Shown here: piece by piece, positions 41,825 through 53,648 of the stretch
Position numbering within the stretch: position 1 is the stretch's first letter
How the letters are laid out: every line of letters starts with the position of its first letter
Program-made: the position numbers and the translations under genes
From: Lumbricus rubellus
Lineage: Eukaryota; Annelida; Clitellata; Crassiclitellata; Lumbricidae
Length of the DNA: 64,000 bases
Assembly: GCA_945859605.1 (NCBI GenBank)
Contig: OX243814.1
Coordinates: 38,483,630-38,547,629 of the forward strand
Reading direction: 5' to 3'
Notes under the pieces: generated by a model
The model's database searches: none
Told to the model about the DNA's origin: nothing
Seen by the model: the letters and a program-made list of their open reading frames with translations, nothing else

Positions 41825-43606
41825 CTGAACAGAAAGCGCCAAACTTTACAATGCTGATGCATGTGTTGTTGACGACAAATCAGTGGCGGGGCCACCATAG
41901 GTCGTCGTAGGTCATATGAATTTCCTGTTTCACTTTTAACATGTCTTATGACATGTGTAAAAAATCATTTTGAATTTTAATATCTTCTTTGCATTTGGCC
42001 TCGACCAGCTGAATAATTCCCATGACCCTGAATCGACCTGCTGAAATTGTACGGCTGATAACAACTTCAACGAGATATAGGCCTAGGCCTAGTTTCGTTG
42101 AAAATAGTGTTTTGTGTTCCTTTCCTACCGTATATCGGTTTTGCAAATTATTTTTGTAAAGGTTAAAGCGAAAGATAAAATCGACATAAACATAATACTT
42201 TGGCTATGTCAATAGGTAAAGTGAAAGTGCTCTGACATTAAACCTATTAACATATGACTATAATTATAGTCATCTATATTATAGGCCTACAGTCGCCTAC
42301 TGGTAAAGGGAAACTACACGCCTAAGTATACTATTCCTCGGAACAATATTGAATGGCTAAAGGCCTGGTTACTGTTAGAGTTGTCAGACTCCGGCAAAAA
42401 GAACACGTGTCCTCTTTTAGGCCCCACTCCTTTGTCTGCCGGTCAAGGCTTAAAAACACGGAAAATTTCCTCCTTTTTGTTCAGCTATTGTTTAGCGCTC
42501 GTGAATAAGCTGGTGCCCTGCGCTTGGCTTTCGAGTGGCGCTTTATAAATTTGGAGAGTACTATTGCGATTGCCTATTACTCTATTTGGTCATGACAGAT
42601 TTTAACCACGTTACACGCGCATGTTGTCCTTTTGTTCCTCGTGCATTAGGCCTACCACTGCAAACAGTCCAATGTAGGCTGTATACTGTATAGTGTATAC
42701 ATTGCACAATGTACATACTGCTTTATTGTTGTATTGTAGGTCAATTTCTCCCAGACGCTTCTAATCCACGACCAATGCTGCTTTCGTCAACAGTTCTTTG
42801 AAAGTTTCCTACATGAACAGCAAAGTTCATTCTTCCAAAGTAGCCACATTGCTGGTTCTTAGCCTACTCAGAGTAACTTAAAATTTAGATTTTTTCTTTT
42901 TGTGTTCCTTGACACAGTGGCAAGATTGAAAAATCGTATTCTTGAAAGCTAAAAATGCAAAGAAAAGAAAAAATGACTCAGCAAAAGGAATAATTCTTAC
43001 AAAGCGCAGTAGGCCTACGTGAGAAGTTCTGTGGTATGTTAATGGCAACGAGGCTTTGCTAAAGAGAATATGCAACTGGCCCTTTGTACATATTCAAGAC
43101 AGTGCAATGGTTTTCTTAAAATATGAACTTTTTTAACATCTTGGTAACAATCTTCAACTGATTTCATTATACAGCTTCCAATGTGACTTCGTTTCTTGGT
43201 GACTTAGTGGACCCTGAAATATTGAAATATAAGGTAAAAAATTGCAAGTGAATGAGAAAGCGACTGCTTAATATGTTAAATTTGCGCATAAGGGTGCAAA
43301 TTGTTCTACATGTACTGTCATGTAGACACGATGTGAAAAAAAAAATCAGGCAAGGAGCTAAGTCAATCGCACAGATAATATAGACTAATGAAGATACTAT
43401 GGTCAGCCGACACATGATTCGAGTAGTTTTACTCAGTTGTTCAAATCAACTGTGAGAAATAAGTTGCAATAGGCTACTGCCTCCGGATATGGAGTTCATG
43501 CATGAAACATGGTGCACATGCTTTAAGATTATAAGGAGTCAAGACATAGTCTGAGCAGCAACGTCATGACAATTTATCATCACTAGCCCTACTGCTAGTG
43601 CTATGC

Positions 43607-43863
43607 CAGTGGCGTAGCCAGGAATTATGATGGGGGGGGGCCTTGGCCTGGTCGGAAGCCCTTCCTGACACCAACCCAGCAATATTACAGTAAATAAAAA
43701 GGGAATAAAGTAACAAAGAGAATAAAGTAAGAAAAACAATTCTTACTACAAACAATTGGTTTGCTCTTTCTTATTTAAGTGGATAAATAACCTTTTACAA
43801 ACTTGTTTTCCAAGCCAATGGAATTTTGTAACACCCCAAACCCCCTCTTGTCTACCCCACTGG
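43607..43863. mobile_element. hAT-like MITE, ends only
   Basis: Ends CAGTGGCGTAGCCAGG and GTCTACCCCACTG are inverted relatives. No matching 8-bp flank was found, so the call rests on the ends. Confidence 0.45.
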
Positions 43864-45442
43864 CGCTTACTAGGTTATTGAGCTACTAATCGTGACTACT
43901 ACTACTACTACCAGCGACGCGTGCTGTATAATATTGCTATACATGTAAGTATCACGCGCACGTGAAAACAGTTTATCTCTAGCAACTGTGGACTGTGGTA
44001 CTGTCATTTTCGCGTCATAATAAGCTTAATTAGTTCTTGATTTATGGGGCAATCAGAATAAAATTTCGTATGAACTTCATTTACGACGAGCTTTATTATA
44101 CCTGACTTTCGTTTGTTTTGCTATCGCAAGTTCCCACAACCATAAAATGAGTTTCTAATTGAACGTTTTCTGTTTTCAAACCTTGTTCATAGCGATAACA
44201 GTTATCAATCAAACTTTGAATTTCTCCGCTATCACTATTCATCAAAGTAAATGGTGATTAAGTTCAGAAGGACTTCAGTAATATTACAAAAGCAAGGTGT
44301 ACTTGTGTAGGCTTATATCCTAGACCTGCTTGATCTGTAAATAAGGGTCTTTCGCAAACTATGTGTTGGTTAGCTAAAACATCGTCAGACAATGGCTTCA
44401 TTCTTCTTCTTGGTCTCTCCGCCGTCAGGCATAGGCCCTACGCCAACGACGAAGCCTCACGAGTCAACATGCCGTCCCCAGTTTGCTGTCTCTGATTTTG
44501 TCCACGGCATTATCTCATACCCACCCTCACCTTTTTCGCCCTTCAACTCCAAACATCATCCGCCGCATCCATCTAATCATCTGCTAGCCTAATTCTCCGG
44601 ATCTTGACCACAGCTGCCTATATTATTTTGTTTTGATTAAGGGCCTCTGAGTAAGCTGCTTCTCAAGACTCGATTTTGTTAGCTCTGTAAAAATCTCGAT
44701 TTACGACTTACAGTCATGAGAATTATATGAATGTGATCAATCATAAAATCCACATATTATAAGGATTCCTTACTCTGATAAATATTATATGGATTCCTAA
44801 CAAAGTCACAGAAGAGGTGGTGGTAAGTTTAGCACCTAAAGCATGCAGTCGGATATTCACTAGTTTCAAAAGTAGGCCAATATAGCATATTTGACATAAT
44901 GTATTTTATGTAACCTGGATTTACACCTGCACCTGTGTCTCAAGACAACTCCATTGCCAGGACCGTCGCTCGTGAATAAAGTGGTGCTCTATAATACGCG
45001 TTGCCTATTGAAGAAAATTTCGAGATTAGGATTTGTATTTTTAGTCGATTTCAAACCAGAGTTTCTATATGCATGTAGAGTTGACAATGTAGACGCACGT
45101 GTGCAAACAAAATGCTATAATGATCTTTTTACATTATACAATACAATACAATACAATACAATTCACTTTATTGCAACCAGAAAACAAGAAAACAATAAAA
45201 GTACAAAACATGCATGCATTGGCTACAAAGGGGGGCCCAAAAGGGATGGACATCCCGCTGGGAAGGGTCACCCAAGTAAAAAAGTCCCAAGAAAAATTAA
45301 TCAAGATAGCTTAAAAGAAAGAGACTAAAACAAATTAGGTGATGACAGATTGCAGAAAAGCTTATATTGTCAAGAGCATATAGAGAAACAAACTTAACTA
45401 AGTACTTAACTAAAATCTTAACTACACATGGTCATGTGCACT

Positions 45443-46882
45443 TCAAGTAGCATTAGTGGAGGAGAGTAGAAGAACACGAAGTTTCTTTTTAAATACCTGC
45501 AGACTACTCGATTGACGAATGTCAATTGGTATTGTGTTCCATACTTTAGTGCCATAAGATTTAATAGTAAACCGCCTAGTATTAGATTGAGCTTTGACAG
45601 GGCGAAAAGCAGATGAATTCCTAGTGAAATGCGAATGGATGTCAGAGGCGTGAGGGAGGTAACCTTGGAATACCGAAGGAAGGAGACCGTGTTCGAGTCG
45701 AAAAAAGAACTCGCTAATTTGGAGATCCTTTATCTGGTCAATTTTCAGGAGATGAAGTTCATTAAAGGAAGGGCCAGTGTGTTCCCGTTTACGAATACCC
45801 GCAATTATACGAACAGCCCTCTTCTGTAAGATTACAAGTTTATGAAGCCTGGATTCGTATGTCGATGCCCAAACAAGGTTGCAATATGTGAGGTAGGGGT
45901 AGACAAGGGTATAATACAAATTCATTCTAATTGTCTTTGGCAAGATATAAGCAACGCGGGAAATAATACCAATATTTTTAGCAATTTTAGTTGCAATTTG
46001 ATTAATATGAACTTTCCAGGTCAAATGTTGATCTATATGCACACCTAAGAATTTTGTAGATTCAACTTGATTGATGGAAATATCATCAATAAGCAAACAG
46101 AGATTGTCATTTGGCTTTATTTTCCGGTGGGATTTAAATAAAATAAAGTTGGTTTTATCTAAATTAAGGGTGAGTTTATTTGCATGGAACCAAACAGCTA
46201 TGCTAGATAGTTCAACGTTCACAGTTTGAAACAACGTCTGCCATGAACCATTGGAGTAAAAAACGTTGGTGTCATCGGCAAATAGAATAAAAAACATTGT
46301 TGGAGAGACATTGGCCAAGTCATTAATATAAAGCAGGAAAAGGAGTGGTCCGAGGTTGGAGCCTTGAGGAACTCCATATTTGATCAACCCTAGCTCAGAA
46401 AGGACACCATTACAGAGAACTCTTTGTGTACGGCTCTCAAAATAGCTGGCAAACCATCTGAGCTGAGTCCCCCTAATTCCATAGTTGTCTAATTTTTTAA
46501 GCAAAATATTATGGTCTACCGTATCAAACGCTTTAGCTAGATCAAAGAAGATTCCCACTGAGTATTCATTATTTTCAATAGCCTTTGAAATCATGTCCTG
46601 CATATTTAATAAGGCCATATAGGGGGAATGACCAGGTTGAAATCCATGCTGAGATGGATAAATGATGTTAGAGTTTTTAACATAGCCATAGAGTCGATTA
46701 TACATAAGTTTTTCATAGAACTTGGAGAAGTAAGGAAGAACGGAAATGGGTCTGTAATTGATTACATTGTCCTTATCGCCCTTTTTTAGTATTGGGACCA
46801 CTTTAGCTATTTTTATGCCTTGTGGAACAATCCCACTACTAAATGAACAATTTATTATCTCCGCTAAAGGTCTGGCAACCAA
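45443..46882 (-). CDS. LINE ORF2, reverse transcriptase part
   Basis: 479 codons. Reverse-transcriptase blocks in order: NYRPISVLP, PSQHGFQPGHS, FFDLAKAFDTVDH, GVPQGSNLGPLLFLLYINDL, FADDTNVF with the catalytic Asp pair, LNLDKTNFILF, KFLGVHIDQHLTWK, and a C-terminal region ending in WNTIPIDIRQSSSL. Copies RNA into DNA at the target nick. It is out of frame with the upstream endonuclease half; the 46864-46882 overlap is where one A appears to be lost. Closely related to 56647-58059. Confidence 0.9.
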   Translation of the reverse strand: MVARPLAEIINCSFSSGIVPQGIKIAKVVPILKKGDKDNVINYRPISVLPYFSKFYEKLMYNRLYGYVKNSNIIYPSQHGFQPGHSPYMALLNMQDMISKAIENNEYSVGIFFDLAKAFDTVDHNILLKKLDNYGIRGTQLRWFASYFESRTQRVLCNGVLSELGLIKYGVPQGSNLGPLLFLLYINDLANVSPTMFFILFADDTNVFYSNGSWQTLFQTVNVELSSIAVWFHANKLTLNLDKTNFILFKSHRKIKPNDNLCLLIDDISINQVESTKFLGVHIDQHLTWKVHINQIATKIAKNIGIISRVAYILPKTIRMNLYYTLVYPYLTYCNLVWASTYESRLHKLVILQKRAVRIIAGIRKREHTGPSFNELHLLKIDQIKDLQISEFFFRLEHGLLPSVFQGYLPHASDIHSHFTRNSSAFRPVKAQSNTRRFTIKSYGTKVWNTIPIDIRQSSSLQVFKKKLRVLLLSSTNAT

Positions 46883-48762
46883 GGAGAGATTGGGGCCGCA
46901 ATACAGGGGTCTATATCGTCAACACCTTTGCTATGCGTTAAACGTATATCACGGCCAATATCCATAATTTCCTCCGGGGATACCATTAGGAAACCCATAG
47001 AGTTCTGCCGAGGGGCCTGTAAGTAACTATGGTAAGGGAGAGGTGAATCTGGTATTTTCTTTGCCAAAGAATGGGCTATGTTGGTGAAGTAGTTATTGAA
47101 GCTATTGGCCATTTTTTCTGGATCTTTAACATTTTCTCCGTTAATTTTTAACGATTCAATTTGTGTCTCCTTATTTTCCAATTGCATTATGGAGCGAATG
47201 AGTTTCCAAGTCCTCCTTAGGTCGTCTTTGTATTTGCAGAATTCAGATGCATAGTAATTTTTTTCTGCTTTGACTCTAATAGCCTTAAATTTATTCCTAT
47301 ATACAGTAAATTTATTTTTATTATAAGCATTTGGATTTTTTATATATTTTAAGTACAATGAAGCTTTCTTCTTACTAGACTTGAGGAGCCCAGCAGTCAT
47401 CCAGGGTTGCTTAAATCTAGACCCCTTAGCGTTATTTTTTTTAGACACAATCGGGAAGGCCTGATCATAAGCGTTTTTATATTTTTCAATAAACACTTCA
47501 TATGCCCCGTCAGCATCTCCATTATTGCATGCAGTCGAGACATTATCCCAATTACTATCAGCAAGTAGGGATTTAAATTGTTCTGATCTTTCCTCATTAA
47601 TTATGCGATGGTCATAATAATTCGGGAAGCTTCTCTTGTAATTACCAAATGCAAAGTGTGCGAATACTGGCAGGTGATCAGACAAGTCAGCTATGAAAAT
47701 GGTTGAATCAATCAGACTAGACCAGGCATTAGTGAATATGTTATCAATCAAAGTTGATGAGGTTGGTGTGATACGAGTGGGTTTCGTGATGGCTGGGATA
47801 AGCTGATGGGAAGTCAGGTTATTATAAAATATATTAGTTTCTTTATGTTCATTGATTTTTAATAGGTCAATGTTAAAATCTCCTAGTAGGACAATATCTT
47901 TGGTTCCCTTGACAATACTGGAGAATAAGACCTCTATTTCAGCATTGAATTCGACCAAGTTTTGTCCTGGGGGCCTATACAAAACTCCTACTAAACATGT
48001 TGTGCTAGGTAAATAAGTTTTGATGAAAAGACCCTCATAAGGTTTATGTTCACTTTTTTCTTCGTACAATTGGAATTTAATGGTATCCCTAACAAAAAAG
48101 CCCACCCCTCCTCCTCCTAGATTCCCCCCTCTAGACTTATGTATAAATTTGTAGTTGGGCACATTAATAGTATCCTCAAATTCCGACTCCAACCAGGTCT
48201 CCGACAGGGCCAGAATAGAGACAGGCAGTTGACTGAGAACCTCGCGAATTTCATCTAGCTTATGTACCATGCTGCGGCAATTAATGTGCATGACCGAAAA
48301 GTTAGCTTCAATAGACTCGAACTTAGCCTCCCAACGGGGGAATGTGGAGTAGGGACTGCTCCAAGCCACATTTGTGAAATAGTTTAAGTCTGGGTCAGTG
48401 TCAGCATTGTTGAGCAAGATACGATTACCCGACTCATCAGGAAACACATCAAGTTCAAGATTCAGACCATTCAATTCTACGGCAGTAAGTTCAAGATTCA
48501 GACCATTCAATTCTACGGCAATAGTGTCATCTGTCTTAATAGTGTCATTCAGTTTAAATTCTTCATCATCCTCGACAAAAGGGAATACTTCCCTGTTACA
48601 ATGTATGCATATCCAATTAACTGAGTCACAGTGTAAAAAAGTGCTTTGAAAACAGCAGCCAAAGTGGAACACAGCGTGGCACAATGAGCAGGTAATTACA
48701 TCAATTGTTTCCTTAATTACATTAGTGCACAGACCACATAAAATCGGGTCATCACTATTCAT
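46864..48762 (-). CDS. LINE ORF2, PHD finger and endonuclease part
   Basis: Starts best at MNSDDPILCG (48762). Residues 9-55 form a PHD-like zinc finger (CGLC, CSLCHAVFHFGC, WICIHC), as in some CR1/L2-type LINEs. An APE-type endonuclease follows (LALSETWL, LLGDFNIDLL, DLSDHLPVF) and a linker rich in Lys/Arg, ending where the reverse transcriptase should begin. An 11-codon tandem duplication (AVELNGLNLEL twice, about 48459-48525) lies between finger and endonuclease. The frame ends at a premature stop caused by the frameshift. Confidence 0.88.
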   Translation of the reverse strand: MNSDDPILCGLCTNVIKETIDVITCSLCHAVFHFGCCFQSTFLHCDSVNWICIHCNREVFPFVEDDEEFKLNDTIKTDDTIAVELNGLNLELTAVELNGLNLELDVFPDESGNRILLNNADTDPDLNYFTNVAWSSPYSTFPRWEAKFESIEANFSVMHINCRSMVHKLDEIREVLSQLPVSILALSETWLESEFEDTINVPNYKFIHKSRGGNLGGGGVGFFVRDTIKFQLYEEKSEHKPYEGLFIKTYLPSTTCLVGVLYRPPGQNLVEFNAEIEVLFSSIVKGTKDIVLLGDFNIDLLKINEHKETNIFYNNLTSHQLIPAITKPTRITPTSSTLIDNIFTNAWSSLIDSTIFIADLSDHLPVFAHFAFGNYKRSFPNYYDHRIINEERSEQFKSLLADSNWDNVSTACNNGDADGAYEVFIEKYKNAYDQAFPIVSKKNNAKGSRFKQPWMTAGLLKSSKKKASLYLKYIKNPNAYNKNKFTVYRNKFKAIRVKAEKNYYASEFCKYKDDLRRTWKLIRSIMQLENKETQIESLKINGENVKDPEKMANSFNNYFTNIAHSLAKKIPDSPLPYHSYLQAPRQNSMGFLMVSPEEIMDIGRDIRLTHSKGVDDIDPCIAAPISPWLPDL

Positions 48763-49211
48763 AAACAAGAACGTGAGAGCCCATGATGGTGCACAACCGT
48801 CTCTCAATGCCAAATTGCAAATAAAGAAAACAAGAAACGGGTTCAAATATTCAAAAGTAGAATAAAGTCAGTGCTATAGAATGCATATAGTATAACTCAA
48901 GTAAAATTATAAACAATACTGAATGAAAATATGCTACATTAACACATGGAGGAGTGTTGTTAAAGTAAATAATTATAAACAAGGAAGAGAACAGAAGAAG
49001 AAAATTGCACTTAACACTTAGCGCAGTCCAAGTTCCAAAAGATCAGAGTCCCGGGAGGCATCAACCAGGCATCCGGAGAAGGACGAAAAAAGGATAAACT
49101 CCATTGTTTGATAAGTTGAAGTCTGTAGCTTGCTGGTAGAGGAGCGACGTTGACGAATTGGTCAAAGAGGGTCAGGGTTGCAGTTCACCAACAAAGCACG
49201 TTGTAGAGTTT

Positions 49212-49612
49212 TTACCGAGAGGCAGCGCTAGGTGTGGACTCAGAGGCAAGGCATTCCTCCAGACTCTTCAGTGAGGGCAGTTTCAAAGCCTTTGCACCAG
49301 GTGCTGCGGAAAGTCTTATGTGAACCCTTCCTCCTGAGGTCCAGGTTGAGGTGGCTCTTTTTTCCTTGACCAATTTTCTGGCACCTGCATAAATTAGAGC
49401 ATTGAGCTGGGTGAGATGCTCGTTGATGAATATTTTTGATTCGTCTCTGTCCCATCGTGACCTCCTTAACGACAGACGTGCCATGTAGACTTGGTCCCTT
49501 GTCCGTTGGCTGATGAATTTGACGATGATAGGTCGATGGTTGTCTTTGCCTCTACGCGAAATTCTGAATGCAGACGATATGTCATTCAAACATTCTAATA
49601 TGCTGTTTGTGT
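49212..49612 (-). CDS. LINE ORF1 C-terminal part
   Basis: Open frame with no ATG at its start (it stays open to a stop near 49615). It reads DISSAFRISRRGKDNHRPII, then RSRWDRDESKIFINEHLT and TWTSGGRVHIRL. This matches the C-terminal half of L1/CR1-type ORF1 proteins (the pattern of a DIxxAHRIGR-like start, INExLT and the WTxxGxxxV end), which bind element RNA. The N-terminal coiled coil is missing because the element is 5' truncated. Confidence 0.75.
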
Positions 49613-49845
49613 GTTAGAGGCAGGAGGATCGAGAGCTTATCGGAATACTAAACTGAAAAGTGAATAGCATAATAATAGGCCTATAGGCTAATATTGTTTG
49701 CGACTATCGCACATGTTTCATTGAATAATTATGCGGACGTCAGGTTTTGCTTTCCTTTGCACAAAAAGCCAATGACGATTCATCTCTACGTGTGAGAGTG
49801 TCAAAATAGCAACTGAATAAGTAAACGCATGGCTATGTTTTATTT

Positions 49846-50068
49846 CAAATCAAATCAAATCAAATCTTGTTTATTCATAGCGATCAACAAATCAAAACAG
49901 CAAAAATATATAGCCTATAAAATAAGAGTGTGCAGTGAAATAAGGAGCTAACCAATTATTACCATTTATCAGGTAAAAGATCACTATGAAAGGGTCACCC
50001 AGAAAGGGAGTGATCCCGCTAAACCTGGGTAACCACAAACATAAGTTTATATCAAGTTATATTAGAAG
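49846..50068 (-). mobile_element. 3' end of a CR1/L2-like LINE
   Basis: Begins with (CAAAT)n repeats followed by CTTGTTTATTCATAGCG, and contains AAAGGGTCACCCAG and GTGATCCCGC, matching 3' UTR wording of the LINE at 45137 (GGGAAGGGTCACCC, GACATCCCGC). Only the 3' UTR is present, and it is interrupted on the right by the hAT element at 50077. Confidence 0.6.
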
Positions 50069-50076
50069 TCTATTTC

Positions 50077-52303
50077 CAGGGGCGGAAACCTGGTCCGAAC
50101 TTTGGGGGGGACGGACGAGCGGCTGAAGAACGATCGCTGAAGCGCGAAACGCCGAGTTGGAAGAAGTGAAGGAAGGCTTTTTTTAATGTTCACGTTTAAT
50201 TGTAGCTGTCATCAAAAATTTTAGAAAATGATCCATTTTCTCAGTCCCAATAGAATATAGTTAAAAACTGTAAGTTGTTATTAAATACGATCGGAGTGCA
50301 GACTGTATTAGACACCTCTTTTAAAGCTTATATTAAGAATTTATATATAATGATGGAAAAAGTCAAATTTCCTAAAACTGTTTTGCAAAAAAACAATCGA
50401 AGCATCTATCATAGACACCTCTGCAATGTATTAACGATATATATAAGAATAACAGGCTATACACTGAATTTTACTCAAATTCATGACTAAAATCAGTGCG
50501 TTAATTTATTACATGCAACTTATGTTTCTTAGAAAGACTAAAAAAACACTGACAGGAATGAAAACCTTCTCGTTTCTATATTATTATACCTGCTATCAGA
50601 GTATTTCAAAGGAAGTTTCAGAACTGTATGACTCTTTCTCAATCTTTCGATATTCCCTAGTAAATAACTGCCAATCAGATGACAATGGCATTTAAAAACT
50701 ATTTCTAGATGCGAAGATGCAATTTTACAACTGCCTGGAAGTGTAAAGTTGCGCATTTGCTCCCTCATTACGAGACCTGGCTTGTGACTTGTGATCTGTG
50801 AAGTTATTATCAACGATTTTCGGGTGTCTGAAAACATTATTTTAATTCTCGTATTATCAACGATTTTCGGGTGTCTAAGAACAAGACTTTTTATTTAGGT
50901 ATTATCAACGATTTTCGGGTGTCTAAGGACAACATTTTTAATTTAGGTAATATCAACAATTTTGGGGTGTCTTAGGACATCATTTTAATTCCAGTATTAC
51001 CAACGATTTTTGGGTGTCTAGGACATTATTTTGATTCTCGTACTATCAACGATTTTCGGGTGTCCAAGAACAACATTTTGATTCAAGTATTTTCAACGAT
51101 TTTTGGGTGTCTGTGGAAATCATTTTGATTTCAGTATTATGAACAATTTTCGGGTGTCTAAGGACATTATTTTGACTCTCGATTTTCGGGTGTCTAAGAA
51201 CATCATTTTTGATTTAAGTGTTATCAACAATTTTCAGGTGTATAATGACATCTTTATGATTCCAAAATTATTGAGGATTTTTGGGTGTGTAAAATTGTAA
51301 AAAACATCATTTTGATTTTTGTTTTATCAACGATTTCGAGTGTGTAAGGACATCAATTTGATTCGCGTATTATCAACGATTTTCGGGTGTGTAAAGACAT
51401 CATTTTGATTCCAGTATAATCAGTTTGCTTACCACAGTCTCTATGTCAAGTCCTCCTCGATTTTCTCTTCCACCTGAACGTGTAACTGGTTACTCCTTTA
51501 TGCCCCACTCGCATAATGTGCAGATTCAACGACGTGATTCGTTTATTGGAAATGGATATATCACTAGAAGACTATAGTTAACTTGTTTGACGATAATAGT
51601 TTAGATTAGTAATTATTCAACTTGCGAATTAATTCATACGTTTTTATTGCCTATTTCTACTTCGATATATTATAATGATGTTCTATGTCCCATTGTTCTT
51701 TTTCAAGAGGAATAATATAAAAATTACTTAGTTACTAACTTATTTACTTTCCATATTATTTTCGATTTTGAACATGACGCTGATTCGAGCCTGAAGGGAA
51801 GATGAAAGAAATGTAGCCGAAGCCCGATATAAATTATACCGTTGTGAGTTTGTTACGTTTGAGACTGAAAGTAGTTTAACGACCGTGTATGACCAAAGGG
51901 CCTTTTCAGTCGGAGGCAGAGTACAACCTCTCACTCCACGGTTATATATTGCGACCGAGCCACCCGCAGTAAAGATCCGAGAAATTAATCTGTGTTGGCA
52001 AGATATTTGTAATAATTGGCAAAAAGTTAAAAGAGGTGTCTTATCTGTACAGAATAATGTTCGCAAACTATCCAACGTGGGACTTATTAACTTTTGGTTA
52101 GGGCCTGGATTGCCCTGGAATTAATATCATTATTAATAAATTATTTACTTCCTCTGCTAAACTTTTTTCTCTAGTTCTCTACAGAAGATTGTGTACATGT
52201 CCTAACGCCTGAACATTGGGGGGGACAAATGCATGGGTCGTCCCCCCCAACGTCTTCATTGGGGGGACCGTCCCCCCCTGTCCCCCCTAGGTTTCCGCCA
52301 GTG
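50077..52303. mobile_element. hAT-type element, 2227 bp, with minisatellite core
   Basis: Ends CAGGGGCGGAAACCTGG and CCTAGGTTTCCGCCAGTG with a perfect 8-bp duplication TCTATTTC (50069-50076, 52304-52311). The sub-terminal regions carry AGCGCGAAACGCCGAG (left) and G/C runs. The centre holds a minisatellite (50800-51415). Frames around 51885-52124 show no recognised transposase, so it is probably non-autonomous. Confidence 0.88.
50800..51415. repeat. minisatellite, about 46-bp unit, ~14 copies
   Basis: Units of the form ATTATCAACGATTTTCGGGT followed by GTCTAAGGACATCATTTT and a variable T-rich linker. Unit boundaries and lengths drift along the array. Confidence 0.85.
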
Positions 52304-52311
52304 TCTATTTC

Positions 52312-53412
52312 AAATCGTTCTACCTTCCACCTTTCAAACTTTGTTGTCATCAACAAAACCCGACCTTGCACCTGCTATAATAGGTCTCGGCCATTTTTTT
52401 GTCTCCCTGGAAACCGAACAAGGAGCCCTGCTAGAAACCGATATCTGGACAAACCATTTGAAACGACGGAAGGCTCGTGAATATGACGGTGCTATGCCAT
52501 TAGCTTATAGAGTAAGGTTTAAGAAATTTAAGATCAAGCCTTTTGTGTAGGCTAATTACGAAATAAAGTGGCGTCGCGGAACAAATGCAGCGCAAATTTT
52601 CTGAGTTATTTTATGCAACCAAAACTCAACTTAACGCTTAAAAGTGTAAATTATGAAACAGCGAATCTAGGAATGAAATTTTTTAAATACCTCAATAGCC
52701 TACATTCTGGCCTAATAAAATAATATATAATTATATATTACGCTATAAACTCTGATTAAGTTGTTCTTGAGGAGCTCATAATATGAAATATCTGGACAGA
52801 TGGGTGGGTGAGTGATTGATCATAGGTTGGTGGGTGGGTTGTTTGTGAGTGGGCGAGTGTGTGGAGGGAGTGATAGAGTAGCGACGATGGCAGTAATGGT
52901 AATGATAGTGTTTGTGGCAACGGTGAAGATGGATGTTGACCTATTTTGTATCAGGACACCAGGTAGGCTATGCAATCCAACACAAGATTCTCACAAAATA
53001 CACGGAATAATCTCGTCCGAGTAAATGCTTAAATGCCTCAGCTCGTCTTATTTGCAGTCTCCGGAAGTCTGTCCGCATATCTTCCGTCATCGGGGACAAT
53101 CTTATTATTTCCTTGGCAATCTGTGCTGCGTAAATTTAAGTATTGGCCCTAAGGATAATGCCGCGAGATCTAATCAGACAATTCACCATAACTGTCTTAA
53201 CAAAAGTTACAGATCAAATACGCCATTATTTAGCTTGGTAACTCAAGCAGGATAGTCTACTCTGACCAATGCTCATGATGAGCGTAGTTGATCTGAAATT
53301 ACTTTTTAAAGTGTTCATCAAAGTGCAACACAACATCTTGGGTATATCTGTTGGTTAATGTGAGACATTTGCAAGACGTTTCTTGCACAGAGTAATGTGT
53401 TCATTATCTTCA
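52312..53412. other. no gene recognised (downstream of gene C)
   Basis: Contains (TGGG)n-like text near 52800-52870 and otherwise unique sequence. It should include the 3' UTR of gene C; no clear polyadenylation signal was seen close to its stop. Confidence 0.45.
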
Positions 53413-53648
53413 TCACAACTGATCGATTTCTTCATAGGGATGGTCTTGACTGTCTTTCTCATTCCAACCAGCATCCCATCGACATTCGTCGTTCCTCATA
53501 TGGATTGCTGCATAAGAATAATCTTCGTTTCTGGAACCTGGAATTTCTTCATAGTCGCCTTCAAACGCGTTTTCCTCAATTTCTCCAACTCGATCCTCTT
53601 CATCTTCTGTGGCGCTCATTGCCAAACCTCGTGGAGCAATTCTCTTAT
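53413..53648 (-). CDS. gene C last exon: cytoplasmic tail
   Basis: Acceptor ATTCTGTTGTCAG, then about 78 codons to TGA. Visible motifs: EDEEDRVGEIEE, GDYEEIPGSRNEDYSYAAI and HPYEEIDQL at the C-terminus. Strongly acidic with four tyrosines, unlike the tail of gene B. Confidence 0.8.

Larger units (their letters stand above)
40470..45136. other. 4.7 kb with no supported gene
   Basis: Between convergent genes B and C. Contains a (GAC/GAT)n tract (41671-41823), a hAT-like repeat (43607-43863), many AGGCCTA palindromes and short open frames without motifs. One minus frame (40975-41196) follows an acceptor-like CAACAG but matches nothing I know. Confidence 0.5.
45137..49612 (-). mobile_element. 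CR1/L2-like LINE, nearly full length
   Basis: A minus-strand non-LTR retrotransposon with the end of ORF1 (49212-49612), an ORF2 split by one frameshift (48762-46864 and 46882-45443), a 3' UTR, and an (ATTGT)n tail at the 3' end (45137-45165 as ACAAT repeats on the plus strand). 5' truncated inside ORF1. One base change from an intact ORF2, so moderately young. Confidence 0.9.

Noticed and set aside
41566..41910. Asp-, Met- and His-rich open frames
   Set aside because: Products of a (GAC/GAT)n tract, with no splice context or flanking coding sequence.
43140..43222. Possible plus exon (TTATACAG ... AAG|GTAAAA) reading ASNVTSFLGDLVDPEILKYK
   Set aside because: Splice-like edges, but the phases differ (1 and 0) from all other exons here and there is no domain or partner exon.
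52812..53255. Open plus frames downstream of gene C
   Set aside because: Short, with no family features; antisense to the expected 3' UTR of gene C.
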